Below, one piece after another: positions 56,452 through 64,000 of a stretch of DNA of 64,000 bases (positions are counted from its first letter, which is position 1; each line of letters begins with the position of its first letter). The notes beneath the pieces are model-generated. The model was not told where the DNA came from and did not search any database. It worked only from the letters and a program-made list of their open reading frames with translations. A program made the translations under genes and the position numbers. The DNA is taken from contig NZ_SMKZ01000012.1 in NCBI RefSeq assembly GCF_004349065.1, positions 62,001 through 126,000 on the forward strand, in the 5' to 3' direction. The stretch comes from Jiangella asiatica. GTDB taxonomy: Bacteria; Actinomycetota; Actinomycetes; Jiangellales; Jiangellaceae.

Positions 56452-56847
56452 ATGACACAGCAACGCTTCGCCGCCATCGAGTTCCCAGTGGCCGACATGG
56501 CCCGCTCGGTGGAGTTCTACCGCGCACTGGGGCTGCCGGTTCCCGACGGCGCCGAGACCGCCCCGCACGTGGAGATCCCGCTCGCTCCAGGCGTGAACTT
56601 GCTGCTGGACTCGCACGAGACCATCGCGTCGTTCGACCCGGACTTCACGCCGTCGAAGGGCGGGGCCAGCCTCGCCTTCGACTGCGGCGACCCGGCCGGC
56701 GTGGACGAGGCCTACGCCCGGATCACCGCCGCCGGTTACAAGGGGCACTTGGAGCCCTGGAACGCACCGTGGGGTCAGCGCTACGCCGTCGTGCACGACC
56801 CGGACGGCTACGGCATCGACTTCTTCGCGGCCCTGCCGGCTACGTGA
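56452..56847 (+). CDS. VOC (glyoxalase/dioxygenase-fold) protein
   Basis: 131 residues. Opening AAIEFPVADMARSVEFYRAL and closing WGQRYAVVHDPDGYGIDFFA are the two halves of a vicinal-oxygen-chelate fold. Metal-ligand candidates are the Glu of AAIEFP and the Asp/His region HDPDGYGID. Function not inferable; members include glyoxalases, antibiotic-resistance proteins and carotenoid-like binders. It ends in an eight-base overlap with the convergent AraC-family gene. Confidence 0.88.
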   Translation: MTQQRFAAIEFPVADMARSVEFYRALGLPVPDGAETAPHVEIPLAPGVNLLLDSHETIASFDPDFTPSKGGASLAFDCGDPAGVDEAYARITAAGYKGHLEPWNAPWGQRYAVVHDPDGYGIDFFAALPAT

Positions 56848-57523
56848 CCAGCGCCGTCAGCGTGACGCCGGCCAGCGACCGGACGTCGCGCGAGAGGTGC
56901 GCCTGGTCGGCGTAGCCCGCGGCGAACGCCACCTCGGCCGCCGGGGTGCCGGATCGGCTGAGGGCAACGGCCCGGTTCATGCGCAGGATGCGCGCCAGCG
57001 TCTTCGGCCCGTAGCCGAACGCGTCGAGGCTGCGCCGGTGCAGCTGGCGAGCGCTGAGCCCGACTTCGTCGGCGACGGCGTCGATGCGGGCGCCCTGCCC
57101 CAGCCGCCGGGCCACCTGGGCGGCGACGCCGTCGGCGGCCGGGTTCGCGGCCAGCCGCTTTGTGGCGACCTCCTCGAGCACGATCGACGGGTCGGGCGCC
57201 GCGGCGAGTCGCTCGGACAGCCGGCGCACCTCGGCGCCGGGCCACAGCTGCTCCAGCGGCACCCGTTGGTCGCGCAGCAGGTGGGCCGGCACGCCCAGCA
57301 CCCGCGGGCCGAGGCCGGAACCGAGCCGCAGCCCGACGAACGGCGTGCCCGGCTTCCACGCCGCGAGGTACGCGACGGTGTCGGGCCCAGCCACCCTCAG
57401 CTGGCCGTCGGTCCAGAGCAGGTCGAGACATCCGTCGGGCAGCACCCGATGCTGCTCGGCGTTCGTGACCATGGACGACCACGCCACCGCGTCGCGGATG
57501 GCGGTCGCCCGCTCGGTGTACAC
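56840..57523 (-). CDS. AraC-family regulator (DUF6597-type sensor)
   Basis: 227 residues. N-terminal sensor of the VLPDGCLDLLWTDGQLRVAG type, followed by a C-terminal AraC HTH: DAVADEVGLSARQLHRRSLD, GYGPKTLARILRMNRAVALS and AAGYADQAHLSRDVRSLAGV. GTG at 57523 with CCGGAG upstream. It is convergent with the VOC gene, so they are probably not co-transcribed. Target unknown. Confidence 0.87.
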   Translation of the reverse strand: MYTERATAIRDAVAWSSMVTNAEQHRVLPDGCLDLLWTDGQLRVAGPDTVAYLAAWKPGTPFVGLRLGSGLGPRVLGVPAHLLRDQRVPLEQLWPGAEVRRLSERLAAAPDPSIVLEEVATKRLAANPAADGVAAQVARRLGQGARIDAVADEVGLSARQLHRRSLDAFGYGPKTLARILRMNRAVALSRSGTPAAEVAFAAGYADQAHLSRDVRSLAGVTLTALVT

Positions 57524-57593
57524 ATCTCCGGTCTACCACCGCGCACCGACAGGCAAACCCGTCGCCGTGGTGCCCAAGCCGTCCCAGACATGA

Positions 57594-58460
57594 TCAATGG
57601 GAGAAGCGGGCTCGGTACTCGCGCGGCGTCATGGACTTCAGCTCACGGAAGCGCCGGTTGAAGTTCGACAGGTTGCCGAAGCCGCAGCCAGCGGCGATGT
57701 CGGAGATCGCGCGATCGGTGTCGGCGAGCAGCCGGCAGGCCGCACCGACACGCAGCTCGGTGAGATACGCGGTGAAGGTCCGGCCGGTCGCACGGCGGAA
57801 GAACCGGCTGAAGGCGGCGGGTGACAGGTGCGCGACGGCCGCGACGTCGTCAAGGCCGATCGGGTCCGCGTAGCGCTCGTGCAGGTAGCCGAACACGCGG
57901 TCCATGCGCCGGCTGCTGTCCGGCCGCAGCCGGGCCCGATACCCGGCGCTGGCCAGGGGCCGGCCACACCCGACACCGTCGCCGTCGCCGTGCGGCACCG
58001 CTCCGGCGAGGTCGACCAGCGCGTCGAGCAGACCGAGGGTCGCACGGGCGCCGTCCCACGAGGTCAGCTCGACCAGCCGCCGCCATTGCGCCGCCGTCGC
58101 GGTGAGCCGCAGCCCGCGGTCGGCGGCGGCGAGCAGCCCGCCGGCGGCGGCGAACTCCGGCGCCTGGAAGAGGCCGGCGCCGAGGAAGTCGGGCCGGAAG
58201 TGGATCACCACGGCTTCGTGCACGCCGGGAGCACCGGACACGTAGGCGTGCGGAAGGCCGGAGCCCAGGAGCGTGAGATCGCCCGGCTCGTACGCCTCGA
58301 TGCTGTCGCCGACGTAACGGGTGCCGGCACCCGCGGTGATCAACGTCAGCTCGACCTCGGGGTGGACGTGCCAGCTGAACAGGAACGCCCGGCTGCGCTG
58401 CAGGTGCCGCTCCCACGAGAGACCACCCGTGGTGCCGACGTGCTCGAGCGCGGCGTGCAT
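57594..58460 (-). CDS. AraC-family regulator with cupin sensor
   Basis: 288 residues. N-terminal cupin-like sensor (FSWHVHPEVELTLITAGAGT, YEPGDLTLLGSGLPHAYVSG) and a C-terminal AraC domain (LDDVAAVAHLSPAAFSRFFR, TGRTFTAYLTELRVGAACRL, and GFGNLSNFNRRFRELKSMTP). ATG at 58460. Divergent from the PhyH gene, 163 bases between, which makes it the likely activator of that gene. Such regulators usually respond to sugars or small carbon sources. Confidence 0.9.
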   Translation of the reverse strand: MHAALEHVGTTGGLSWERHLQRSRAFLFSWHVHPEVELTLITAGAGTRYVGDSIEAYEPGDLTLLGSGLPHAYVSGAPGVHEAVVIHFRPDFLGAGLFQAPEFAAAGGLLAAADRGLRLTATAAQWRRLVELTSWDGARATLGLLDALVDLAGAVPHGDGDGVGCGRPLASAGYRARLRPDSSRRMDRVFGYLHERYADPIGLDDVAAVAHLSPAAFSRFFRRATGRTFTAYLTELRVGAACRLLADTDRAISDIAAGCGFGNLSNFNRRFRELKSMTPREYRARFSH

Positions 58461-58623
58461 GCGACGACGATACTTTCCGTCCCGACACCAGCCCGAGCTG
58501 GTGAGGAGACGGGCATGAAAGTACCGGGAGTCGTCATCCACGAGGTGGTGTCCGGTGGAGGGCGGATCGGACGATGTGGTGGGCGCCCGTTCCGAGACCC
58601 GCACTAGTCCCTGGAGGACCTCG

Positions 58624-59442
58624 ATGACAATCGCCTCGCCGTCCGCGCGCGACACCCCCTACGACCTCGGCCCGGAGCAGGTCGCCCGCTTCGCCCGCGA
58701 CGGGTTCGTCCACCTCTCCGGTGTGCTGGACCCGCAGGTCGTGAGGGACTACGAACCGGAGATCACCGAGAAGGTGATCGAGCTGAACACCATGCATCTT
58801 CCGATGGAGGAGCGCTCCACCTACAACAAGGCGTTCCTTCAGGTCGGCAACCTGTGGCGGCACAGCGAGCAGGTGCGCGAGCTGGTGTTCTCCAGCCGGC
58901 TGGCCAGGATCGCCGCGGAGCTGCTCGGCGTCGACGGCGTCCGGCTCTACCACGACCAGGCGCTGTACAAGGAGCCCGGCGGCGGCATCACGCCCTGGCA
59001 TGCAGACCAGTACTACTGGCCGCTCTCCAGCGACCGGTGCTGCACGATCTGGCTGCCGCTGCAGGAGACACCGCTGGAAATGGGTCCGCTGTCGTTCGCC
59101 GCGGAGAGTCACCACTTCGAGTTCGGACGCGACCTGCCGATCAGCGACGAGTCCGAGGCCCAGCTGCAGAAGGCCCTCGCCGAGCAGGAGTTCGCGGTGG
59201 TCACCGAGCCGTTCGCACTCGGCGACGCCAGCTACCACCTCGGCTGGACGTTCCACCACGCCGGCGGCAACGTCGCGGCCGACCCGCGCCGCGTGATGAC
59301 CGTCATCTACATCGACGCCGACATGGTGGTGGCCGAGCCGGTCAACGAGAACCAGGAAAGCGACCTGGCCGCGTCGTTCCCGGGCCTGCGCCCAGGTGAC
59401 CTGGCCGCCAGCCCGCTCAACCCGGTGCTCTACCGCCCCTGA
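58624..59442 (+). CDS. PhyH-family Fe(II)/2-oxoglutarate dioxygenase
   Basis: 272 residues. Iron site HADQYY (His-x-Asp) near residue 126 and the distal His in WTFHHAGGN near 215. The 2-oxoglutarate-binding arginine is expected at ADPRRVMTVIY. Opening GPEQVARFARDGFVHLSGVL is typical of phytanoyl-CoA dioxygenase-like hydroxylases of small molecules. ATG at 58624 with GGAGG upstream. Probably controlled by the divergent AraC protein. Convergent with the PEP-mutase-like gene. Confidence 0.9.
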   Translation: MTIASPSARDTPYDLGPEQVARFARDGFVHLSGVLDPQVVRDYEPEITEKVIELNTMHLPMEERSTYNKAFLQVGNLWRHSEQVRELVFSSRLARIAAELLGVDGVRLYHDQALYKEPGGGITPWHADQYYWPLSSDRCCTIWLPLQETPLEMGPLSFAAESHHFEFGRDLPISDESEAQLQKALAEQEFAVVTEPFALGDASYHLGWTFHHAGGNVAADPRRVMTVIYIDADMVVAEPVNENQESDLAASFPGLRPGDLAASPLNPVLYRP

Positions 59443-59445
59443 CGG

Positions 59446-60273
59446 TCACCGCATGAGCGCGTTGAGCTCGCCGTAGTCCAGGCGCGCCTCCACCGCCGTG
59501 TATGTGCCGGACTCGAACAGCTCGCGGGCGACCGCGCGGACCACGGCATAGGCCGCACCGGCCACCGACGACCCGAGGCTGACCCGGGCGACGCCCAGCT
59601 CCGCCAGCTCGGCCACGCTGGGCGCGCCCGGTCCGGCCAGGATGTTCAGCGGCGCGCCGACGTCCGCGGCCAGCCGCGACACCGTCGGCGCGTCGACCAC
59701 GCCGGGCACGAAGATGCCGTCGGCACCGGCGGCGACGTAGGCCCGGGCTCGCTGGACCGTCTCGTCGAAGCGGCCGGCCGGGTCGCCGACCGCCCGCAGG
59801 TAGGTGTCGACCCGGGCGTTGACATACAACGGCACGCCGGCCGCGTCCGCCGCGGACCGGGCGGCGGCGAGCCGGTCGGCCTGCTCGGCCACGGGCCGCA
59901 GCCCGGCAGGGTCGCCCGGGTGGACGTCCTCGATGTTGACGCCGACGGCGTGGGCGGCGAGGACGCCCTCGACGGTGACCGCCACCTCGTCCGGGGTAGC
60001 GCCGAACCCGCTCTCGACGTCCGCGGTGACCGGCACGCCGACAGCGGCAGTGATGCGGGCGACCAGCGCGAGCACGTTGTCGCGGTCGATCTGGTCGCCG
60101 TCGGCCGCGCCGAGGCTCCACGCCACCCCGGCGCTGGTGGTGGCCACCGCCGGCGCGCCGGCGTCCTCGACGATGCGAGCGCTGAGCGGATCCCACGCGT
60201 TGGGCAGCAGAAGCGGCGAGCCCGACCGGTGCATGGCGGCGAACCGGGCGGCGGCGTCGCGGAGGGTCGTCAT
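59446..60273 (-). CDS. Isocitrate lyase/PEP mutase-family protein
   Basis: 275 residues. Opening SPLLLPNAWDPLSARIVEDA, metal/acid region TADVESGFGATPDEVAVTVE, VGVNIEDVHPGDPAG, VNARVDTYLRAVGD and ADGIFVPGVVDAPTV place it in the ICL/PEPM superfamily. The KKCGH catalytic motif of true isocitrate lyases is absent, so it is a phosphonomutase/oxaloacetate-hydrolase-like enzyme. The reaction is undetermined. ATG at 60273. Confidence 0.88.
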   Translation of the reverse strand: MTTLRDAAARFAAMHRSGSPLLLPNAWDPLSARIVEDAGAPAVATTSAGVAWSLGAADGDQIDRDNVLALVARITAAVGVPVTADVESGFGATPDEVAVTVEGVLAAHAVGVNIEDVHPGDPAGLRPVAEQADRLAAARSAADAAGVPLYVNARVDTYLRAVGDPAGRFDETVQRARAYVAAGADGIFVPGVVDAPTVSRLAADVGAPLNILAGPGAPSVAELAELGVARVSLGSSVAGAAYAVVRAVARELFESGTYTAVEARLDYGELNALMR

Positions 60274-60417
60274 GCCGGGCAGTACATCACCCGCCACCGA
60301 CAGCCGCGGCCTGGCGGCGCGCGGCGCTGAGACGGGTGGTGTCCCCGAGCACGTGATCGCGGCCTCGTCGCGCCGGTGGCATGGGGCGACCGGTATCTCG
60401 GCGGGTAGCGTGTCACC

Positions 60418-61650
60418 GTGACCGAGCAGCCATTCGTCATCGTCGGCGCCGGCCTGGCTGGCGCCAAGGCGGCAGAAGCACTCCGTGACCAGGGCTTCAC
60501 CGGCCGGGTCATGCTCATCGGCGACGAGGAGGACCGCCCGTACGAGCGGCCACCGCTGTCCAAGGACTACCTCGGCGGCCGGGCCGAGCGGGACTCCGCG
60601 TTCGTCCACGACGCCGGCTGGTATGCCGAGCACGAGGTCGACCTGCGGCTCGGCACCGCAGTGGTCGAGGTCGACCCGGACCGGCGCAAGGTCGTGCTTG
60701 CCGACGACACCACCGTTCCGTACGCGCGTCTCCTGCTGGCCACCGGCTCCAGCCCGCGGCCGCTGCGGGTGCCCGGCGCGGACGCCGACGGCGTGCACTA
60801 CCTGCGCCGCCTCGGCGACTCCGACCGGATCAAGGCGGCCATCGCGGCGGCCGAGCGGATGGTCGTGGTCGGCGGCGGCTGGATCGGCCTCGAGGTCACG
60901 GCCGCGGCCCGCGAGGCCGGCGTCGAGGTCACCGTCGTCGAGTCCGCCGAGCTGCCGCTCATCGGGCCGCTGGGCCCGGAGCTGGCGCGGGTCTTCGCCG
61001 ATCTGCACACCGAGCACGGCGTGACGCTGCGCACGAACGCCCAGGTGGAGCGGTTCACCGTCGACGGATCCGGCGTCAGCGGTGCGGTGCTCGCCGACGG
61101 CACCCAGCTGCCGGCCGACGCCGTCGTCGTCGGGATCGGCGCCGCGCCCAACCTCCAGCTCGCCGCGGCCGCCGGCCTGCGGGTGCGCAGCGGCGTGGTC
61201 ACCGACTCCTCGCTGCGCAGCAGCAACCCCGACATCATGGCGGCCGGCGACATCGCCGAGGCCGACCACCCGGTGCTCGGGCCGGGCATCCGGGTGGAGC
61301 ACTGGGCCAACGCGCTGAACCAGCCGGCGGTCGCCGCTGCCACGATGCTCGGCCGCGACGCCGTGTACGACGAGCTCCCGTACTTCTTCACCGACCAGTA
61401 CGACCTGGGCATGGAGTTCCACGGACTGGTGACGCCCGGCGGCTACAACCGCGTCGTCTACCGCGGCGACGTCGCCGGCCGCGAGTTCATCGCGTTCTGG
61501 CTGTTGGACGGCCGGGTCGTCGCGGGCATGAACGTGAACGTGTGGGACGTCGGCGAGCCGATCAAGGCGCTGATCCGCTCCGGCCAGGCGGTCGACGAGG
61601 TGGAGCTCATCCACCCCGACGTCGCCCTGGAACACGTGCTGGAGGCCTAG
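60418..61650 (+). CDS. NAD(P)/FAD-dependent ferredoxin/rubredoxin reductase-type protein
   Basis: 410 residues. FAD site FVIVGAGLAGAKAAEALRDQ, YERPPLSKDYLGG motif typical of oxygenase-coupled ferredoxin reductases, NAD site RMVVVGGGWIGLEVTAAARE, second FAD motif SSNPDIMAAGDIAEADHPVL, and EHWANALNQPAVAA. It passes electrons from NAD(P)H to a ferredoxin or similar partner, not encoded beside it. GTG at 60418. The next gene starts six bases after its stop, so they are probably co-transcribed. Confidence 0.93.
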   Translation: MTEQPFVIVGAGLAGAKAAEALRDQGFTGRVMLIGDEEDRPYERPPLSKDYLGGRAERDSAFVHDAGWYAEHEVDLRLGTAVVEVDPDRRKVVLADDTTVPYARLLLATGSSPRPLRVPGADADGVHYLRRLGDSDRIKAAIAAAERMVVVGGGWIGLEVTAAAREAGVEVTVVESAELPLIGPLGPELARVFADLHTEHGVTLRTNAQVERFTVDGSGVSGAVLADGTQLPADAVVVGIGAAPNLQLAAAAGLRVRSGVVTDSSLRSSNPDIMAAGDIAEADHPVLGPGIRVEHWANALNQPAVAAATMLGRDAVYDELPYFFTDQYDLGMEFHGLVTPGGYNRVVYRGDVAGREFIAFWLLDGRVVAGMNVNVWDVGEPIKALIRSGQAVDEVELIHPDVALEHVLEA

Positions 61651-61656
61651 CCCGTC

Positions 61657-62082
61657 GTGCGCGACGCGACCGCCCGGCGCCTGTCTCGTCTGCACATCGC
61701 GGTGTATCGCGCGACCCGTGGCGTGCTGGGACGTCGGTTGGTGCGCAACGACATGCTGCTCCTCACGACGACGGGGTCGCGCACCGGCCGCGCGCACACC
61801 GTCCCCCTGCTCTACCTGCACGACGAGGAGAAGCTGGTGGTCATCGCGTCGTGGGGCGGCCGGCCGCGGCACCCGCAGTGGTACACGAACCTGGTCGCGC
61901 ATCCCGAGGTTACGGTGCAGGTGCGCGGCCGGCGCTGGCCGGCCCGGGCCCGCACGGCGAACCCGGACGAGCGGGCCGTCTGGTGGCCCCGGGTGCTCGC
62001 GGCGTACAAGGGTTACCGTCTCTACGAGTCGAACACCGACCGCGTCATCCCGGTGGTGTTCCTCGAACCCCCGTTTCCATGA
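61657..62082 (+). CDS. Deazaflavin (F420)-type nitroreductase-family protein
   Basis: 141 residues. The split-barrel Ddn family: LLLTTTGSRTGRAHTVPLLY, VVIASWGGRPRHPQWYTNLV and AHPEVTVQVRGRRW, ending in VIPVVFLEPPFP. Members use F420H2, which points to an F420-producing actinomycete. Starts GTG at 61657, just after the reductase gene; a soluble redox partner role is unproven. Confidence 0.9.
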   Translation: MRDATARRLSRLHIAVYRATRGVLGRRLVRNDMLLLTTTGSRTGRAHTVPLLYLHDEEKLVVIASWGGRPRHPQWYTNLVAHPEVTVQVRGRRWPARARTANPDERAVWWPRVLAAYKGYRLYESNTDRVIPVVFLEPPFP

Positions 62083-62100
62083 TCATGGGAGGGTGGCGCC

Positions 62101-62877
62101 ATGGAGCGTTCCTACGTGGTGACCGGAGGCGGCCGCGGCGTCGGCCGGGCTGTCGTGGAGCGGCTGCTCGCTGACGACGGTGCCGTGGTCGCCGTCGAGC
62201 TGGACCCGCGGGCGCTGGAGTGGGTCGACGGCCACCCGGCGGCATCGCGGGTGATGGCCGTGACCGGCAGCGCCGCCGACCCGGCCGCCGCGGAGAGGGC
62301 CGCCGACCTGGCCGAGGCCGCGGCGCCGCTGGCCGGGTGGGTCAACAACGCGGCGGTGTTCCGCGACGCGTCGGTGCACACGACCGACGCCACCGAGATC
62401 TCCCGGTTGATCGCGCTGAACCTGGACCCGGCCGTGGTCGGTTGCACCACGGCGGTGCGGCGGTTCCTCGCCGCAGGCCGCGGCGGCGCCATCGTCAACG
62501 TGTCGTCGCATCAGGCGCAGCGGGCGGTGCCCGGCTGCACCCCGTACGTCACGGCGAAGGCGGCCATCGAAGGGCTGACCCGGGCGCTGGCGGTGGAGTA
62601 CGGCCCGCGCGGCGTGCGGACGAACGCGGTGGCGCTGGGCTCGATCTCGACGGAGCGCTACGGCGCGTTCCTCGCCGGGCTCGACGACGCGGCCGCTGCG
62701 AGCATCGAGGACCAGATGGGCCGGCTGCACCCGCTCGGCCGGGTGGGGCGCGGTGAGGAGGTGGCCGCCGTCGTGGCGCACCTGCTGTCCGACGACGCCA
62801 GCTTCGTCAACGGCGCGACGGTTCCGGTGGACGGCGGCCGCGCGGTGCTGGCCCAGGACCCGGAGACCCGCGGCTAG
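62101..62877 (+). CDS. SDR-family oxidoreductase
   Basis: 258 residues. Cofactor loop YVVTGGGRGVGRAVVERLLA, then GWVNNAAVFRDASVHTTD (the NNAA motif), Ser in VNVSSHQAQRAVPG, YVTAKAAIEGLTRALAVE with YxxxK, and the usual C-terminal HLLSDDASFVNGATVPVDGG. ATG at 62101 after GGGAGGG. Possibly co-transcribed with the two upstream redox genes. Substrate unknown. Confidence 0.92.
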   Translation: MERSYVVTGGGRGVGRAVVERLLADDGAVVAVELDPRALEWVDGHPAASRVMAVTGSAADPAAAERAADLAEAAAPLAGWVNNAAVFRDASVHTTDATEISRLIALNLDPAVVGCTTAVRRFLAAGRGGAIVNVSSHQAQRAVPGCTPYVTAKAAIEGLTRALAVEYGPRGVRTNAVALGSISTERYGAFLAGLDDAAAASIEDQMGRLHPLGRVGRGEEVAAVVAHLLSDDASFVNGATVPVDGGRAVLAQDPETRG

Positions 62878-62892
62878 CCGCACGCGGCGGCG

Positions 62893-63246
62893 TCACATGT
62901 CGGCCGGATCCATCACCCGCCGCACCTCGACGAGGTCGAGGGCGGCCTCCGGGACCATGGCCGCGATCTCGGTGGCCCGCTCGACGGAGTCGCACTCGAC
63001 CAGGTAGAAGCCGGCCAGCACCTCCTTGGCCTCGGTGAACGGGCCGTCGGTGACCGCGGGCGAGCCGTCGCGCACCCGCACCGTCCGCGCGTCGGTGGTG
63101 GTGAGGCCGTTGCTGGCGACGAACTCGCCGGAGGCCTGGAGCGCCGCGGTGAGGTCGCGGTGGACCCGCATGTGGGCGTCGTACGCGTCGTCGTAGACCT
63201 GCTTCCAGGTGTCGTCGTTGCCGTAGATCAGCAGCATGTACTTCAC
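62893..63246 (-). CDS. YCII/DGPF-family protein
   Basis: 117 residues from GTG at 63246. Opening KYMLLIYGNDDTWKQVYDDA and the signature VTDGPFTEAKEVLAGFYLVE (DGPF motif), ending AALDLVEVRRVMDPADM. A small ferredoxin-like dimer; many such genes adjoin ECF sigma-factor genes, but none is present here. It shows what the intact version of the remnant at 23244-23592 looks like. Confidence 0.88.
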   Translation of the reverse strand: MKYMLLIYGNDDTWKQVYDDAYDAHMRVHRDLTAALQASGEFVASNGLTTTDARTVRVRDGSPAVTDGPFTEAKEVLAGFYLVECDSVERATEIAAMVPEAALDLVEVRRVMDPADM

Positions 63247-63294
63247 GAGTCGCAGCCTAGGTGCTGGCGCCGACAGCATCCATAGAATGGGCGG

Positions 63295-63810
63295 GTGGCC
63301 CGACCCAACAGCACCGTGGTGGTCGTCGTGGGCGAGAGTGCCGGCGGCGTCGTCGCCGGGCTCGACGGGCTGGCCAACGTCCGCGCCGTCACCGACGCCG
63401 ATACCGTCGGCCTCGCCGTCGGTCGGTCGCACTCGGCGTACGTCGTGCACCACGCCGACCCGCTCGCCGAGGTCGGCGCCGCCTGGGCCGGCTTCTTCGA
63501 CGGCACCGCGCCCACCGGCACGCTGGAGGTGGCGGTCGAAGCCGCGCTCGCCCGGCTGCGCACCGACGCGGTCACGCTGCCCGACTACTACGTCGTCCTC
63601 GACCCCGACGGGCTGGCCGACACCGCCAAGCACTGGTGGTTCGGGGTACTGGCCGGCGCCTCGCCGAACCGCGTCGTCCCATCCGCTGCGTCCGTCGGCG
63701 CCGTCCGCGACGTGCTGTCCGCGCTGGCACCCGGGCGCTGGTGGCCAGACCCGCCGGACGAGTGGTTGCACGGCCTCGCCCGGGTCGTCCCCGACCGCGC
63801 CTTGCACTGA
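63295..63810 (+). CDS. Hypothetical actinobacterial protein
   Basis: 171 residues from GTG at 63295. Alpha/beta pattern with VVVVVGESAGGVVAGLDGLA at the start and conserved-looking blocks (PDYYVVLDPDGLADTAKHWW, RWWPDPPDEWLHGLARVVPD). No catalytic motif recognised and no signal peptide. Divergent from the YCII gene across 48 bases. Function unknown. Confidence 0.7.
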   Translation: MARPNSTVVVVVGESAGGVVAGLDGLANVRAVTDADTVGLAVGRSHSAYVVHHADPLAEVGAAWAGFFDGTAPTGTLEVAVEAALARLRTDAVTLPDYYVVLDPDGLADTAKHWWFGVLAGASPNRVVPSAASVGAVRDVLSALAPGRWWPDPPDEWLHGLARVVPDRALH

Positions 63811-63832
63811 GCGCATCTACGCACCGGACCGG

Positions 63833-63922
63833 TACACCACCAGGATGCTGGGTGCTCCACCATGGTTGTAGGCATGGTGGGGCGCAGGAACGCCTGGTGA
63901 TGTCACCGATCGTTGATGATCA
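63833..63922. repeat. Dispersed intergenic repeat, copy C
   Basis: Contains CACCACCAGGATG, CTCCACCATGGTTGTAGG, GGAACGCCTGGTGATG and ends GATCGTTGATGATCA, the exact inverse of the TGATCATCAACGATC left end of copy A (9235). The left terminal arm is not evident, so this copy may be truncated on that side. Lies just after the 171-residue protein gene. Confidence 0.8.
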
Positions 63923-63944
63923 TGGCGGGACGAGGAGGGCGGTC

Positions 63945-64000
63945 CTGAGCACCTACGGCCTGGACGACGCCAGGTACGCGGTGCACGCCGAGCGCTGGAC
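63945..64000 (+). CDS. Possible 5' end of a gene cut by the window edge
   Basis: GAGGAGG (63932-63938) precedes an open frame reading STYGLDDARYAVHAERW to the end of the window. The only nearby in-frame start is CTG at 63945, so either a rare start is used or this is chance. Only about 18 codons are visible. Confidence 0.25.
   Translation, partial: MSTYGLDDARYAVHAERW

Noticed and set aside
59446-61902. PEP-mutase-like gene extended to over 800 residues
   Set aside because: The extra upstream part is antisense to the ferredoxin-reductase gene. The family start at 60273 is well supported.

Overview
The window is very G+C-rich, with many GTG starts, overlapping start/stop codons (ATGA, GTGA, TTGA) and strong GGAGG-type ribosome sites. 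It encodes an HspR-type HAIR operator, a DtxR/IdeR-like regulator, a deazaflavin (F420)-type nitroreductase, a mycobacterial-type SerC, citrate synthase 2 and a DUF2530 protein. This points to a chromosomal segment of an actinomycete. The order DUF2530 / MarR / serC / citrate synthase recalls a neighbourhood I know from mycobacteria. A soil actinomycete such as Jiangella would fit, but the genus cannot be fixed from the sequence alone. I see no rRNA, tRNA, CRISPR array, complete insertion sequence or prophage.

Layout. 1-16.3 kb is mostly conserved housekeeping: DUF2530, MarR+MFS, argS, thpR, serC, citrate synthase 2, pdxH, a hotdog-fold protein, nagA, an orphan ParA with a coupled small protein, DtxR+rhodanese, and MarR+prs. 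16.4-26.3 kb holds a lipoprotein, an HspR-controlled Hsp20, a methyltransferase, a four-gene metal-chelate uptake/efflux operon (FecCD permease, ATPase, binding protein, MFS), two adjacent decayed genes (22.8-23.6 kb), a disulfide oxidoreductase and an M23 peptidase. 26.3-38.4 kb is an accessory stretch: a DNA-binding protein, an orphan secreted protein between two long palindromes, a large PA-domain subtilase with a divergent TrmB/LuxR regulator, a 1308-residue caspase-like/SF1-helicase/nuclease-like fusion, a secreted EEP-family hydrolase and a shortened Uma2 protein.

39.8-55.7 kb is a catabolic locus. One tightly coupled operon encodes a peptide/oligosaccharide-type ABC transporter, a DapA-like aldolase, a mandelate-racemase-like dehydratase, an SDR dehydrogenase and a ROK repressor. 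It is followed by a secreted GH5 glycosidase and three sulfatases. I infer uptake and non-phosphorylative breakdown of an acidic, probably sulfated, sugar under ROK control. Palindromes with a common half-site lie at both promoters. Sulfatase 1 carries a one-base frameshift that makes it read into sulfatase 2. 55.7-64 kb holds mixed oxidoreductases, two AraC regulators and small conserved proteins.

The most notable observations are the caspase-helicase fusion with a substituted catalytic histidine, the sulfatase/ROK locus, a 12-codon micro-ORF with its own promoter and a near-perfect Shine-Dalgarno, a dispersed ~105-bp intergenic repeat family, and several gene remnants.
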